A stretch of DNA of 64,000 nt from Natronococcus amylolyticus DSM 10524 (GCF_000337675.1 NZ_AOIB01000024.1:1-64000); one strand, 5' to 3'. Counted from the first letter of the stretch, positions 49,038-58,031 are shown. Notes: generated by a model not told the origin, from the letters alone. Numbers and translations: made by a program.

Positions 49038-49756
49038 GCACCGAGCCATTACTCGATATCGAGAACGTCGAGGCGGGATACGGCGAGACGAAGGTGCTTC
49101 GGGAGCTGTCGCTGTCGGTCCAGGAAGGCGAAATCGTCTCACTGGTCGGCCGCAACGGCGCCGGCAAGACGACGACCCTGCGTTCGATCGTCGGTATCAT
49201 CTCCCCGACGAGCGGAACCATCACCTACCGCGGAGCCGATATCACCGACCTCGACGCGACAGAAACGGTCCAGCAGGGACTGGCGTTCGTTCCGGAGGAG
49301 CGTCAGATCTTCCCGGAGCTCACCGTCAAGGAGAACCTCGAACTCGCCGACTACGGCGGCGCTCCGGACGTCGACTCGTTTTCGATCGGCGAGGCGCTCG
49401 AGATGTTCGAGAACCTGAAAGAGCGCGCGTCGAATCCCGGTTCGTCGCTCTCGGGTGGCGAACAGCAGATGCTCGCGATCGCGCGCGCACTGGTCGGCGG
49501 CGCTGACCTCATCTTACTCGACGAGCCGACAGAGGGACTGGCCCCCTACATCGTCCAGGACGTGATGGACATCGTCGAAGAGCTCAACGAACGGGGGATC
49601 ACGATCCTGTTGGTCGAACAGAACGTTCACGTCTGTCTCGAACTCGCCGACCGAAACTACCTCATCGACCAGGGGGAGATCGTCTACGAGGGGACGTCCG
49701 CGGAGCTCGAGGCCAACGAGGAGATCCTCGACAAGTATCTGGGCGTGACGGCCTGA
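49034..49756 (+). CDS. livF: ABC transporter ATP-binding protein LivF
   Basis: A 240-residue ATPase. Walker A is VGRNGAGKTTTLR, signature SLSGGEQQMLAIARAL, Walker B LILLDEPTEGLAP, and the switch ILLVEQNVHVCLEL. PEERQIFPELTVKENLELAD fits LivF. It overlaps livG by 4 nt and ends the transporter operon. A decayed paaI fragment follows on the opposite strand. Confidence 0.94.
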   Translation: MSTEPLLDIENVEAGYGETKVLRELSLSVQEGEIVSLVGRNGAGKTTTLRSIVGIISPTSGTITYRGADITDLDATETVQQGLAFVPEERQIFPELTVKENLELADYGGAPDVDSFSIGEALEMFENLKERASNPGSSLSGGEQQMLAIARALVGGADLILLDEPTEGLAPYIVQDVMDIVEELNERGITILLVEQNVHVCLELADRNYLIDQGEIVYEGTSAELEANEEILDKYLGVTA

Positions 49757-49782
49757 TCGCGGCCGTTCCGGGCTCGCTCGGG

Positions 49783-50028
49783 TCAGCGCTCGTAGACGCG
49801 CCCGCGAAACTCGTGACTCGCTCGTCGTCTCCGTCGGTGACGAGGGCCTCGTACGCCGCAGCGAAGGCCGCGTCGGCGAGAGAGTAGATCGCTCCGCCGT
49901 GGGGGCTCCCGTGGAAGTTCGTGAGGTCCTCGGTGGTCTCGAGGGTTGTTCGTGTGTTCCCCGGTTCCAGCGAGCGGAGTCGGATACCCAGCGCCTGACA
50001 GTACGCGTCGTCGAACCTCTTCCGTCAT
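49783..50028 (-). pseudogene. Decayed paaI thioesterase (frameshift and internal deletion)
   Basis: Read in the -1 shifted frame, the minus strand encodes FDDAYCQALGIRLRSLEPGN and then LTNFHGSPHGGAIYSLADAA, the PaaI hotdog core with its HGG loop. The ATG and residues TEE lie in another phase, so a frameshift follows codon 4. The tail EFRGRVYER is again in the first phase and should lie about 50 residues later, so the centre is missing. An intact paaI is at 54956-55342. Confidence 0.8.
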
Positions 50029-50060
50029 ATCGTGCTACAGCGACTCGCAACGAAAAGGAT

Positions 50061-50699
50061 CTAGCGGAACATCTGCTGGAACAGCGCCGCCTCGGCGCGA
50101 CGGAGCCGCTCGAGAAACGCCGACTTGCTGATCCCGAGCTCGTCGGCGACCGCCTCGGAGCTGGCTCCGCGGGGGATCTCGAAGTACCCAAGCTCGAGGG
50201 CCGCCCGGAGACACTCCTCCTGGGCGGGCGTGAGGTTCCAGCGCCGGCTGGGAGATTCCCTGGCCTCCGACTCGAGGGGATAGACGCGTTCGAGTTTGAC
50301 GCCCACGGTCTCGCCGGCTGCCTCCATCACGCCCTTGAGGACGTCGCGACCCACGACCGCCCCGGCGATCCGGGCCGCGCCGTCGCGGTACCGCAGCGTC
50401 TCGACGATGAGCCCGCTGTCGATCAGTCGGTGGACGACACACGGGTGTTTCGACAGACACCGGTACCGCGAGCGACCGTCGGTTCGCGAGGCGTGGAGAT
50501 AGGAAATCCGATCGTCCTCCTCGAGGACCCGCGTGAGTCGGTCACTTGTCGGCGCGCTGAACTGCAGCAGGTCGTTCCCGTCGCTGCGTCGCTGTGGCGG
50601 TCGGGCGTCGATTTCGACCTCGACGTCTCGCGTCGCTTCCGCGAGCGGGCAGTCGTCGTTGCGGACCGTAAACTCCACGACGAGACACTCGTCGATCAT
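50061..50699 (-). CDS. Bat-like HTH_10 transcriptional regulator
   Basis: A 212-residue regulator. An N-terminal Bat-type beta domain (MIDECLVVEFTVRNDDCPLA onward) is followed by a C-terminal HTH_10 domain: LTPAQEECLRAALELGYFEI, then ASSEAVADELGISKSAFLER. No PAS or GAF is present. ATG 50699 is 32-39 nt from the TATA shared with paaA; an upstream GTG is too close to it. The divergent arrangement suggests it controls the paa genes, perhaps sensing phenylacetyl-CoA (inference). Confidence 0.88.
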   Translation of the reverse strand: MIDECLVVEFTVRNDDCPLAEATRDVEVEIDARPPQRRSDGNDLLQFSAPTSDRLTRVLEEDDRISYLHASRTDGRSRYRCLSKHPCVVHRLIDSGLIVETLRYRDGAARIAGAVVGRDVLKGVMEAAGETVGVKLERVYPLESEARESPSRRWNLTPAQEECLRAALELGYFEIPRGASSEAVADELGISKSAFLERLRRAEAALFQQMFR

Positions 50700-50730
50700 G
50701 AGATGTGTAGTCGTAGTTCGCACGCGATAG

Positions 50731-50738
50731 TATTTAAA
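50731..50738. promoter_or_regulatory. Near-palindromic TATA shared by regulator and paaA
   Basis: TATTTAAA lies 32-39 nt before the regulator ATG (minus) and 60-67 nt before the paaA ATG at 50798 (plus). The near-palindrome could serve both directions. A second TATA-like run (GTTTATAA) at 50783-50790 is only 8-15 nt before ATG 50798. Confidence 0.4.
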
Positions 50739-50797
50739 CCCCCGTTATGTGGCGGTCAACTGCTAAGGATGTAACCATCGTAGTTTATAATGAGATC

Positions 50798-51739
50798 ATG
50801 GACCTAAACACAGTCAAAGAACGCGCGGGGCCACGGGAGTTCAGCCCCGCAGACGACCTGCCGCGGGAGTATCGGGAGGCCGCGACGCGGATGATCGAAT
50901 TCCACGCCAACAGCGAGATCATGGGCGCCTACCTGGAACGACCGTTCATCCGGCAGGCGCCCAGCATCGACCGGAAGCTGGCGTTCTCGGCGAAGGTCCA
51001 GGACGAGATCGGCCACGGCCAGTTGCTGTACCGTGCCGCCGAGTCGCTGGGCGTCAAGACTCGCGAGGAGATGCTCGACGACCTTGCGAACGGCGACGGC
51101 AAGTTCCTCAACTGTTTTCACTACCCGCTGAAGAGCTGGGTCGAGATTCCGATGATCTCGTTTTTCGTCGACGGTGCCGCGATGCGCCGGCAGGCGACGC
51201 TGCGACGGACGAGCTGGGAGCCCTACGCCCACGCGATGGATAAGGTCTGCTTCGAGGAGGGGTTCCACGTCAAACACGGCGAGGACATCCTCAAGGAGCT
51301 GATGACCGGCTCGCGCGCCGAACAGCAACGGACCCAGGAGGCCTTCGAGGAGTGGTGGCCCCGCATCATCCAGTTCTTCGGGCCGACCGACGACAAGAGT
51401 ACCCACCACGACTTCGCCGCTTCGGTCGGACTCAAACAGCAGTCCAACGACGAACTCCGGGACGCCTTCCTCGACCAGTACATCCCCAAAGCTCGCAAGC
51501 ACGGCCTCGAGATCCCCGACGAGCCCCGCATCCGGGAACGCGACGACGGCACCTACGCCGTCGAAGAAGGTGACCTCGACTGGGACGAGTTCTTCACGAT
51601 CGCCAAAAACGACTACGAGCCCGGTCTCGGACAGATCAACGGCCGGAAGCAGGCCCAGGAGGCCGTCCAGTGGGTTCGTGAGACGATCGAGGACGACGCC
51701 ACAACCGCCGGCGGCCACGCGCCGCAGGCGGCCGACTGA
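50798..51739 (+). CDS. paaA: 1,2-phenylacetyl-CoA epoxidase subunit PaaA
   Basis: A 313-residue ferritin-like di-iron subunit that epoxidises the ring of phenylacetyl-CoA. Ligand motifs are MIEFHANSEIMGAYLERPFI, KVQDEIGHGQLLY, and CFEEGFHVKHGEDIL. The C-terminus carries the ending DWDEFFTIAKNDYEPGLGQI. It starts the plus-strand paa unit and is divergent from the HTH_10 regulator. It is followed by paaB after 2 nt. Confidence 0.96.
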   Translation: MDLNTVKERAGPREFSPADDLPREYREAATRMIEFHANSEIMGAYLERPFIRQAPSIDRKLAFSAKVQDEIGHGQLLYRAAESLGVKTREEMLDDLANGDGKFLNCFHYPLKSWVEIPMISFFVDGAAMRRQATLRRTSWEPYAHAMDKVCFEEGFHVKHGEDILKELMTGSRAEQQRTQEAFEEWWPRIIQFFGPTDDKSTHHDFAASVGLKQQSNDELRDAFLDQYIPKARKHGLEIPDEPRIRERDDGTYAVEEGDLDWDEFFTIAKNDYEPGLGQINGRKQAQEAVQWVRETIEDDATTAGGHAPQAAD

Positions 51740-51741
51740 CC

Positions 51742-52059
51742 ATGATCTGGGAAGTGTTCCGCCAGGAGAAAACCGGTGGGTACCACACCCACTGTGGCAA
51801 CGTTCACGCACCCGACCGCGAGATGGCCAAGCAGTTCGCCGCGATCCAGCACGGCCGACGCAAACCGACCAACAGCCTCTGGGTCGTCCCCCGCGAGGAG
51901 GTCGGCGAGATCGACAGCGAGGACGTCGTCTTCGGTGGCGCCACCGACAGGAGCTACCGGTGGGCGACCGCCTACAACACCACCGGCGAGGACGCCCGCG
52001 AGGTCGTCGAAAGCGAGGACGAACAGGCCACCGCCGAGCGACAGCGGGGTGACGACTGA
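51742..52059 (+). CDS. paaB: Phenylacetyl-CoA epoxidase subunit PaaB
   Basis: A 105-residue subunit. It starts MIWEVFRQEKTGGYHTHCGN and has NVHAPDREMAKQFAAIQHGR, the usual PaaB fold. It links to PaaA-PaaC as a structural bridge. Its stop overlaps the paaC ATG (TGATG), so translation is likely coupled. Confidence 0.95.
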   Translation: MIWEVFRQEKTGGYHTHCGNVHAPDREMAKQFAAIQHGRRKPTNSLWVVPREEVGEIDSEDVVFGGATDRSYRWATAYNTTGEDAREVVESEDEQATAERQRGDD

Positions 52060-52916
52060 TGGCGGCCCTCGAGAACCCGGCCGACCTCGACGAACGCGAG
52101 CGTGAGGCCCTCGAGACGCTGCTGAAACGGCTCGCGGACGACGAGTTCGTGCTCGCCGAGCGCTACACCGAGTGGCAGGTTCGGGCACCCAGCCTCGAGT
52201 CGGATCTCGCGCTGGCGAACAACGCTCAGGACGAGCTGGGTCACGCCCGGCTGTGGTACGACGTCCTCGAGGACCTCGGCTTCGAGGAGCAGGAGCTGGT
52301 CTACGAGCGCGACCCGGCGGACTTCCGCCACGCCACGCTCGTCGAACTCCCCTTCGAGGAGGGCGACTGGGCCGACGCCGTCCTCCGGTCGTACCTCTAC
52401 GACGCCGCCGAGGAGCTCCGACTCGAGGCCCTCGAGGACTCCTCGTACCCGAAGATCGCCGATCGCGTCGGCAAGATCCAGAGCGAGGAGGCCTACCACC
52501 TTGAACACGCCCAGAACTGGGTCGAGCGCCTGGCCGACGGGGAGGAGGGCCACCAGCGCCTGCAGGACGCGCTCGATCGGCTGTTCCCCCACGCGTTGAC
52601 GCTGTTCGAGCCGGTCGATCCCGACGTTGAGACCGACATCGTCGACCTCGGACTCCGCGACGCGACCCTCGAGGAACTGGGCGAGGAGTGGCTCTCGATC
52701 GTGGTGCCGTACCTCGAGTCCCTCGAGCTCGAATTGCCGGTCAGCTCGCAGGTCGACGACGACACCTTCGAGATCACCGAGGAGATGCTTCCCGAGAAGC
52801 GCGGCCGGGACGGGAGCCACACCGACGCGTGGGCCGACCTCCACGACGAGCTGACCCACACCTATCGCGACCTCGGGCGCAGCGAGACCACCAAAATCAT
52901 GGAGAAACCAGAATGA
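52059..52916 (+). CDS. paaC: Phenylacetyl-CoA epoxidase subunit PaaC
   Basis: A 285-residue structural subunit with the ferritin-like fold. LANNAQDELGHARLWYDVLE and SEEAYHLEHAQNWVERL keep the helix pattern; it forms the heterodimer with PaaA. The C-terminal part ending HDELTHTYRDLGRSE is family-like. It overlaps both neighbours, so paaA-B-C-D are one operon. Confidence 0.95.
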   Translation: MAALENPADLDEREREALETLLKRLADDEFVLAERYTEWQVRAPSLESDLALANNAQDELGHARLWYDVLEDLGFEEQELVYERDPADFRHATLVELPFEEGDWADAVLRSYLYDAAEELRLEALEDSSYPKIADRVGKIQSEEAYHLEHAQNWVERLADGEEGHQRLQDALDRLFPHALTLFEPVDPDVETDIVDLGLRDATLEELGEEWLSIVVPYLESLELELPVSSQVDDDTFEITEEMLPEKRGRDGSHTDAWADLHDELTHTYRDLGRSETTKIMEKPE

Positions 52917-53332
52917 GCAGCGAGATTCCGGATCCGGACGCGGACGCGACGCCGTGTGCGTACACCGACTACCGCGAGGGCGAGGGTGCCGAAGAGCTGC
53001 CGGCGACCGGCGAGGACGCCACGGGCGTCGAGGCCGACGTCTGGGACGCCCTCTACGGGATCGAAGATCCCGAGATGCCGATCAGCATCGTCGATCTCGG
53101 GCTGATCTACGGTGTGACCCTCGAGGACGGACACGCGATCGTCGACATGACGCTGACCTACTCGGGCTGTCCGGCCAGGGACATGCTCACCGAGCAGGTC
53201 CAGGAGACGGCGGCCGACGTCGAGGGCGTCGACGGCGCAGAGCTGCGCCTCGTCTGGAGCCCCGAGTGGACGATCGAGATGGTGACCGAGCAAGGGAAGG
53301 AGGACCTCCGGGAGTTCGGGCTGAGCATATGA
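52913..53332 (+). CDS. paaD: PaaD-like MIP18/DUF59 Fe-S assembly protein
   Basis: A 139-residue protein. VWDALYGIEDPEMPISIVDL, then GLIYGVTLEDGHAIVDMTLT and YSGCPARDMLTEQVQE are the DUF59 core with its conserved Cys. PaaD is thought to help load the Fe-S or di-iron site of the epoxidase. Bacterial PaaD has a C-terminal zinc ribbon; here that part is on a separate gene overlapping by 4 nt. The first 45 residues are acidic. Confidence 0.92.
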   Translation: MSSEIPDPDADATPCAYTDYREGEGAEELPATGEDATGVEADVWDALYGIEDPEMPISIVDLGLIYGVTLEDGHAIVDMTLTYSGCPARDMLTEQVQETAADVEGVDGAELRLVWSPEWTIEMVTEQGKEDLREFGLSI

Positions 53333-53499
53333 GACGCAGCCGAGACCCGAGCGTCACGACCAGCGGCGAGGACGCGGGCGCGGAGTGTCCGTACTGCGAG
53401 TCGACCGACACCGTCCGCGAACACCCGAAGGGACCGTCGCTCTGTCGGTCGATGCACTACTGCAACGCCTGCGAGCAGCCGTTCGAGAAGTTCGAGTAG
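53329..53499 (+). CDS. PaaD C-terminal zinc ribbon as a separate gene
   Basis: A 56-residue protein. CPYCESTDTVREHPKGPSLC and then HYCNACEQPFEKFE give four cysteines in two CxxC pairs plus one extra Cys, with the SLCRSMHYCNAC pattern of the bacterial PaaD tail. Its ATG overlaps the paaD stop, so the two halves of PaaD are made as separate proteins in the same operon. It is not a PaaE reductase, which would be about 350 residues with FAD and 2Fe-2S sites. Confidence 0.85.
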   Translation: MRRSRDPSVTTSGEDAGAECPYCESTDTVREHPKGPSLCRSMHYCNACEQPFEKFE

Positions 53500-53603
53500 T
53501 GGACGCCGGTCGTTTTCCGAGCCGTCAGCGCGCGAGCGAACGCGCCTGCTGACGATCGGGGATCAAAACTTTGGGACTCGGTGTCGTGGACTCGGGACGA
53601 GCC

Positions 53604-54887
53604 ATGGCAGGCACTACCGAGCGAGTCGGCCTCGAGGAGCGCCGGGAGCTGCAGTCCGAGCGGCTCCGCGACACCGTCGTTCACGCCTACAAGAACGTCC
53701 GGTTCTATCGCGATCGACTGGACGAGGCCGGTATTTCGCCCGAAGACGTACAGTCAGTCGACGATCTCGAGCGGTTGCCGTTCACGACGAAAGAGGACTT
53801 CCGCGACGAGTATCCCGACGGCCTCTTCGCCGTCGACGACGACGAGCTCCTGCGTATCCACGCCTCGTCGGGCACGACGGGCAAACCCAAGATCGTCGGC
53901 TACACCGAGCGCGACCTCGAGCTGTGGGACGAGGTGATGGCCCGGTCGCTGGAAGCCGCGGGGATCGAACCGGGAGACACCGTTCAGAACGCCTACGGCT
54001 ACGGCCTGTTTACGGGCGGACTGGGGTTCCACGGCGGCGCCGAGGCCCTCGGCGCGACGGTGATCCCGACGGGAAGCGGGAACACCCAGCGGCAGGTCGA
54101 ACTCGCCCGCGACCTCGAGAGCGACGCCATCGCCTGCACGCCATCGTACGCGCTGTACTTCGCCGAGACTGTCCGCGAGATGGGCGTCGATCCCCGCGAG
54201 CTGCCGCTCTCGACGGTGCTCTACGGCGCCGAACCCTGTACGGAGCCGATGCGCGAGGCGATCGAGGAGCGCCTCGGTGCGGTCGGGATCGAGAACTACG
54301 GCCTCTCGGAGCTGATCGGGCCGGGCGTCGCCGTCGAGTGTCGCGAGGCCCAGAACGGGATGCACGTCTGGGAGGATCACTTCTACCCCGAGGTCGTCGA
54401 TCCGAAGACGGGCGAGACCCTCCCCGAGGGCGAGGAGGGCGAGCTGGTGTTGACCTCACTGTCGAAGGAAGCCCTGCCCGTCCTCCGGTATCGGACCGGT
54501 GATCTCACGTCGCTCACGTTCGACGAGTGTGCGTGCGGTCGGACGACTGTCCGGATGGGCAGCGTCACGGGCCGGGCCGACGACCGACTCATCGTCCGTG
54601 GGGCCAACCTGTACCCGAGCCAGATTGAGGACGTCGTCCTCGGGTTCGACGCGGTGGCGCCGTACTACCGGATCGACCTCTCCCGCGAGGACGAACTGGA
54701 TCGGCTGGCGCTGACCGTCGAGCTGACGGAGGGGTTCGACGGCGACCGCGAGGCGCTCCGGGAGGCAGTCCTCGAGCGGCTTCGGAACGTCCTCTCCGTC
54801 CGGCCAGATTCGCTCGAGTTCGTCGAGTACGGAACGATCGAACGGACGGAGGTCGGGAAGGTCAAGCGGGTCTACGACCACCGCTGA
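53604..54887 (+). CDS. paaK: Phenylacetate-CoA ligase PaaK
   Basis: A 427-residue AMP-forming ligase that activates phenylacetate. IHASSGTTGKPKIVGYTERD is the P-loop; NAYGYGLFTGGLGFHGGAEA, then GATVIPTGSGNT and FDECACGRTTVRMGSVTGRA are PaaK marks. It ends TEVGKVKRVYDHR. ATG 53604 fits the family; an upstream in-frame ATG adds 11 residues. It lies 104 nt after the zinc-ribbon gene, same strand. Confidence 0.96.
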   Translation: MAGTTERVGLEERRELQSERLRDTVVHAYKNVRFYRDRLDEAGISPEDVQSVDDLERLPFTTKEDFRDEYPDGLFAVDDDELLRIHASSGTTGKPKIVGYTERDLELWDEVMARSLEAAGIEPGDTVQNAYGYGLFTGGLGFHGGAEALGATVIPTGSGNTQRQVELARDLESDAIACTPSYALYFAETVREMGVDPRELPLSTVLYGAEPCTEPMREAIEERLGAVGIENYGLSELIGPGVAVECREAQNGMHVWEDHFYPEVVDPKTGETLPEGEEGELVLTSLSKEALPVLRYRTGDLTSLTFDECACGRTTVRMGSVTGRADDRLIVRGANLYPSQIEDVVLGFDAVAPYYRIDLSREDELDRLALTVELTEGFDGDREALREAVLERLRNVLSVRPDSLEFVEYGTIERTEVGKVKRVYDHR

Positions 54888-54925
54888 CGCACGGTCGAGA
54901 CGGACCTTGCGGCTGACCTGCTACC

Positions 54926-54932
54926 TTTATTA
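54926..54932 (+). promoter_or_regulatory. TATA element of paaI
   Basis: TTTATTA lies 24-30 nt before ATG 54956. Confidence 0.45.
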
Positions 54933-54955
54933 CGATTCGTTCGGCACCGTGTTGC

Positions 54956-55342
54956 ATGGACACCGAAGCGTTCTTCGAGGGGATGCCCTTCGCGTCCCTG
55001 CTTGGAATCGAGGTTACCGAGTGTGCCGACGGACACGCCGAGGGTCGCCTCGAGATGCGCGAGGAGCTCTCCTGGAACGAGGACGAGCTAATGGCCCACG
55101 GCGGCGTCACGTTCACGCTGGCCGACACCGTCGGCGGCGCGGCGCTGGTCTCGCTGGTCGACCAGCCCGTTCCGACGATCGATATGCGCATCGACTACCT
55201 CAGCGCGGGGACGGGCGATCTCTACGCCGAGGCCGACGTCGTGCGCTGTGGCAGCGACGTCGGAACCGTCGACGTCGAGGTCTACACGGTGGAGGACGAG
55301 ACACTGATCGCCGACGCTCGAGGCGTCTACAAAACCGGGTAG
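54956..55342 (+). CDS. paaI: PaaI-type hotdog thioesterase
   Basis: A 128-residue thioesterase of the hotdog fold. WNEDELMAHGGVTFTLADTV is the catalytic HGG segment with Asp. It hydrolyses ring-hydroxylated phenylacetyl-CoA to rescue CoA. It is intact, unlike the decayed copy at 49783, to which it is only loosely similar. It ends 13 nt before the convergent penicillin acylase. Confidence 0.92.
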   Translation: MDTEAFFEGMPFASLLGIEVTECADGHAEGRLEMREELSWNEDELMAHGGVTFTLADTVGGAALVSLVDQPVPTIDMRIDYLSAGTGDLYAEADVVRCGSDVGTVDVEVYTVEDETLIADARGVYKTG

Positions 55343-55355
55343 CGGAGCGTCCGCG

Positions 55356-57950
55356 TCAGTCGGTCCCCGAGGCCGACTCGCTCGGGTCGGCCGCCCGATC
55401 GCAGCCTTCGGTGTCAGGTTGCAACACTCGCTGGTCGACCGTTGCGGCGGCGACCTCGCCGTCCTCGAACAGCAGGTCCTTGTACTCGAACGCGAGGAAG
55501 GAGTCGAGCTGGTCGTCGTAGTGGGGCCCGGGCTCCCCGTCGGGCGAGACGTACCCGGAGTTGCCCGGCGGCAACACGTTCTCGGCACAGACGACCTCGT
55601 CGCCGATTCGGACGAAGTGGTTCTCCGTGCCGCGGTTCATGAACGGCAGCTCGCCCGCGTCGCCGACGCCGACGGGCATCCCGAACAGGACGACGTTCCC
55701 GAGATCGTCGACCGCGACGTCGGCGCGCCAGTCGGCGACGTCGCGGCCGTACTCCTCCTCGAGTTCGGCGACGGCCTCCTGGAACGCCTCGCGGAACACG
55801 CCGTCGCGGTCGCCGTCGAAGTAATCGACCGCGGTGTCGAGTGCCGTCTCCTCGGGGTAGAGTGCCCGCATGAGCGTGGCGCGGCCGTACCGGAAGTCCA
55901 GGAACGTCATCGCGGACTCGAACTGCTCGCCGAACGTCGGCGCGAAGGTTCGCTCCATCAGCCGCGGGAAGAACGCGTCGAAGACGGTGTATCCGGGCGG
56001 GTACGTTCCCATGTAGTCCTCGCCGTCGGCCTGCCCGTAGTCGTCCCACGCCTCGAGGGCCGCCTTCGCCTCGCTCTCGGTCTCGGAGAGGTCCGCACCG
56101 TCCAGCGCCTCGAGCAGGAACGGCTTGTACCGGATCGCCCGCAAGTCGACGAAGGAGGTGTCGTAGACCATCTCCTTCAGGTTCTCGTAGCTGACCGACC
56201 CGGTCGTCTCGAGTTCGTGCTCGACGAGATTGATGAAGCGCTGGACCCGGTGGTCGACGCCCCAGGAGTAGCTGCGGTCGCCGTTGTCCCAGTCGGGCGC
56301 GGGCTTGTTGTTCCACTGTGCGGAGTATCCCACTGGCGGGTTGATGCTGTAGGGCACCTCGCCGTCGGCCGCCCGCAGAAAGTCGTCGTCGGTCAACTCG
56401 TGTTCGGTGCCGTCGGCCGGGAGCCGGGTGTCCCACGGGACCGCCTCGAAATCGGGGTAGCGACCGAGGTGGAAGAAACCGATCCCGCCCTCGCCAGCCC
56501 ACATGAAGTTGAGCGCGTAGTCACACTGCTGGGCGGCCTCGCCGTAGCTCTCGACGTCGTCGGCGAACTGCGCGTCGTAGAACGCGCGAAACGAGTTCAT
56601 ATCCCGTCCGTCGAACGCCCGGGTCTGAGCGACTGCCTCGCCGGTCTCGGGATCGTAGTCGGTGACGACGCCGTGTCGGGTCCGGCGAACGGTGTGGGTC
56701 ACGTCCTCGGCGTCGGCCACCTCGATGCGCTGCTCGTCCTCGTCCATCTCGTACCACTCGCCGCGGAACTCGTGCTCCGCGGGTCCGTCCTCGGGCGTTC
56801 GGATCGATTCGACGAACGTCTGGATGCTCTTGTCGATCCCCGCCGTCGACGTAAAGGAGCCGTCGCCGTTGTGTCCGAACATGATAGCCGGGTAGCCGGC
56901 CACCGTGATCCCGGCGGTGTCGAAGTCCGGGCCGTGGAGACCGACCTCGTACATGACCGACGGCGTGGAGAACTCCATCTGCGGGCCGCCCATCAGGAGG
57001 TGATCGCCGCTCTCGGTGACGTCGCCGTGGACCACGAGCGCGTTCGAGCCGACCGTCGTCGGAATCCCGAGTTCGTGCGCACCGTCGACGAGCGTCCCCA
57101 GTCGCTCCTGCTGGCGCTCGAACGTCCCGGCGGGATCACTCGAGAGGCGATACTCGCCCCCGGTGACCCGGTTGCTAACGTCGTTCGTCTCGCCGTCCGA
57201 GATCCGATCGGCGTAGATTCCCGCCGCCGCCGTCGGCGGCGTGAATCCTGGGTTGGGGACGTCGCCGGACGTCGGCGCGTCCGGATCGTCCCCCCACTGG
57301 AGATCCTCGAACAGTTCCCAGGCCGTCTCCTCGTCGTACTCCGCCTCGAGCCCGGCCAGCACGGCCGCGTTCAGCCCCTCGAGGTTCACCCCCGAGAAGA
57401 ACGCCATCGTCGCGACGAAGACTCCCGCGACGTCGACCGAGTCCCAGGGCTCGGGTTCAAACTCGTGTTCGACGAACCCCCGGTGAAACCCCGGTCGGTC
57501 GCTCTTCCCTGAGCGCACGTCCTCGATGTGACGGTTGATTCCCTCGGCGTAGGCCCGCAGGACGGCGCGGTGTTCGTCCTCGAGTTGCCGCTCGATCTGT
57601 TCGGCGAGCGGGACCGCGCTGTCGTGGTTGATCCGCGCCTCGCGATCGAATTCGACCCACTCCTCGCCCAGCACCTCGGCGACGGTACCGTGATAGTACC
57701 GACGGTAGAGCTCGAGCTGGTAGAGACGGTCTCGGGCCGTCGCGTACCCGTAGCCGTAGAAGACCGGCGCCGGTCCGCGGCCGTCGCGCGCGTAGACGTG
57801 TGGGACGCCGTACTCGTCCCGTCTGATCCGGACCGGGGTCTCGGTGCCGTCTTCCTCCTCGTAGGCCAGCGCCGTCGTCCCCACGAACTGTCCCGCGGCA
57901 GCCACGGCGCTCGCTTTCAGTAGGCTGCGCCTGTTGAGTGGTGCTACCAT
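55356..57950 (-). CDS. Penicillin acylase-family hydrolase, Tat-exported
   Basis: An 864-residue Ntn hydrolase precursor. Residues 6-30 (NRRSLLKASAVAAAGQFVGT) are a Tat signal. VRIRRDEYGVPHVYARDGRG opens the alpha chain. The self-cleavage point is TTVGSNALVVHGD, with Ser302 the expected N-terminal nucleophile of the beta chain. Length fits penicillin G acylase. It hydrolyses amides, and if phenylacetamide side chains are used, phenylacetate enters PaaK next door (inference). It is convergent with paaI. Confidence 0.93.
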   Translation of the reverse strand: MVAPLNRRSLLKASAVAAAGQFVGTTALAYEEEDGTETPVRIRRDEYGVPHVYARDGRGPAPVFYGYGYATARDRLYQLELYRRYYHGTVAEVLGEEWVEFDREARINHDSAVPLAEQIERQLEDEHRAVLRAYAEGINRHIEDVRSGKSDRPGFHRGFVEHEFEPEPWDSVDVAGVFVATMAFFSGVNLEGLNAAVLAGLEAEYDEETAWELFEDLQWGDDPDAPTSGDVPNPGFTPPTAAAGIYADRISDGETNDVSNRVTGGEYRLSSDPAGTFERQQERLGTLVDGAHELGIPTTVGSNALVVHGDVTESGDHLLMGGPQMEFSTPSVMYEVGLHGPDFDTAGITVAGYPAIMFGHNGDGSFTSTAGIDKSIQTFVESIRTPEDGPAEHEFRGEWYEMDEDEQRIEVADAEDVTHTVRRTRHGVVTDYDPETGEAVAQTRAFDGRDMNSFRAFYDAQFADDVESYGEAAQQCDYALNFMWAGEGGIGFFHLGRYPDFEAVPWDTRLPADGTEHELTDDDFLRAADGEVPYSINPPVGYSAQWNNKPAPDWDNGDRSYSWGVDHRVQRFINLVEHELETTGSVSYENLKEMVYDTSFVDLRAIRYKPFLLEALDGADLSETESEAKAALEAWDDYGQADGEDYMGTYPPGYTVFDAFFPRLMERTFAPTFGEQFESAMTFLDFRYGRATLMRALYPEETALDTAVDYFDGDRDGVFREAFQEAVAELEEEYGRDVADWRADVAVDDLGNVVLFGMPVGVGDAGELPFMNRGTENHFVRIGDEVVCAENVLPPGNSGYVSPDGEPGPHYDDQLDSFLAFEYKDLLFEDGEVAAATVDQRVLQPDTEGCDRAADPSESASGTD

Positions 57951-58031
57951 GACTCATGAACCGCAGTAACAAGTATATGCGTCCCGATGGCGGAAATTCT
58001 TACTGGTTGGATAGTTCGGGGCTCGATTCGG

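Noticed and set aside
53329-53499. PaaE reductase candidate
   Set aside because: Far too short, with only a zinc ribbon and no flavin or NAD site.
55419-57512. A 697-codon open frame on the plus strand opposite the penicillin acylase
   Set aside because: It follows from codon composition of the acylase gene and has no recognisable content.
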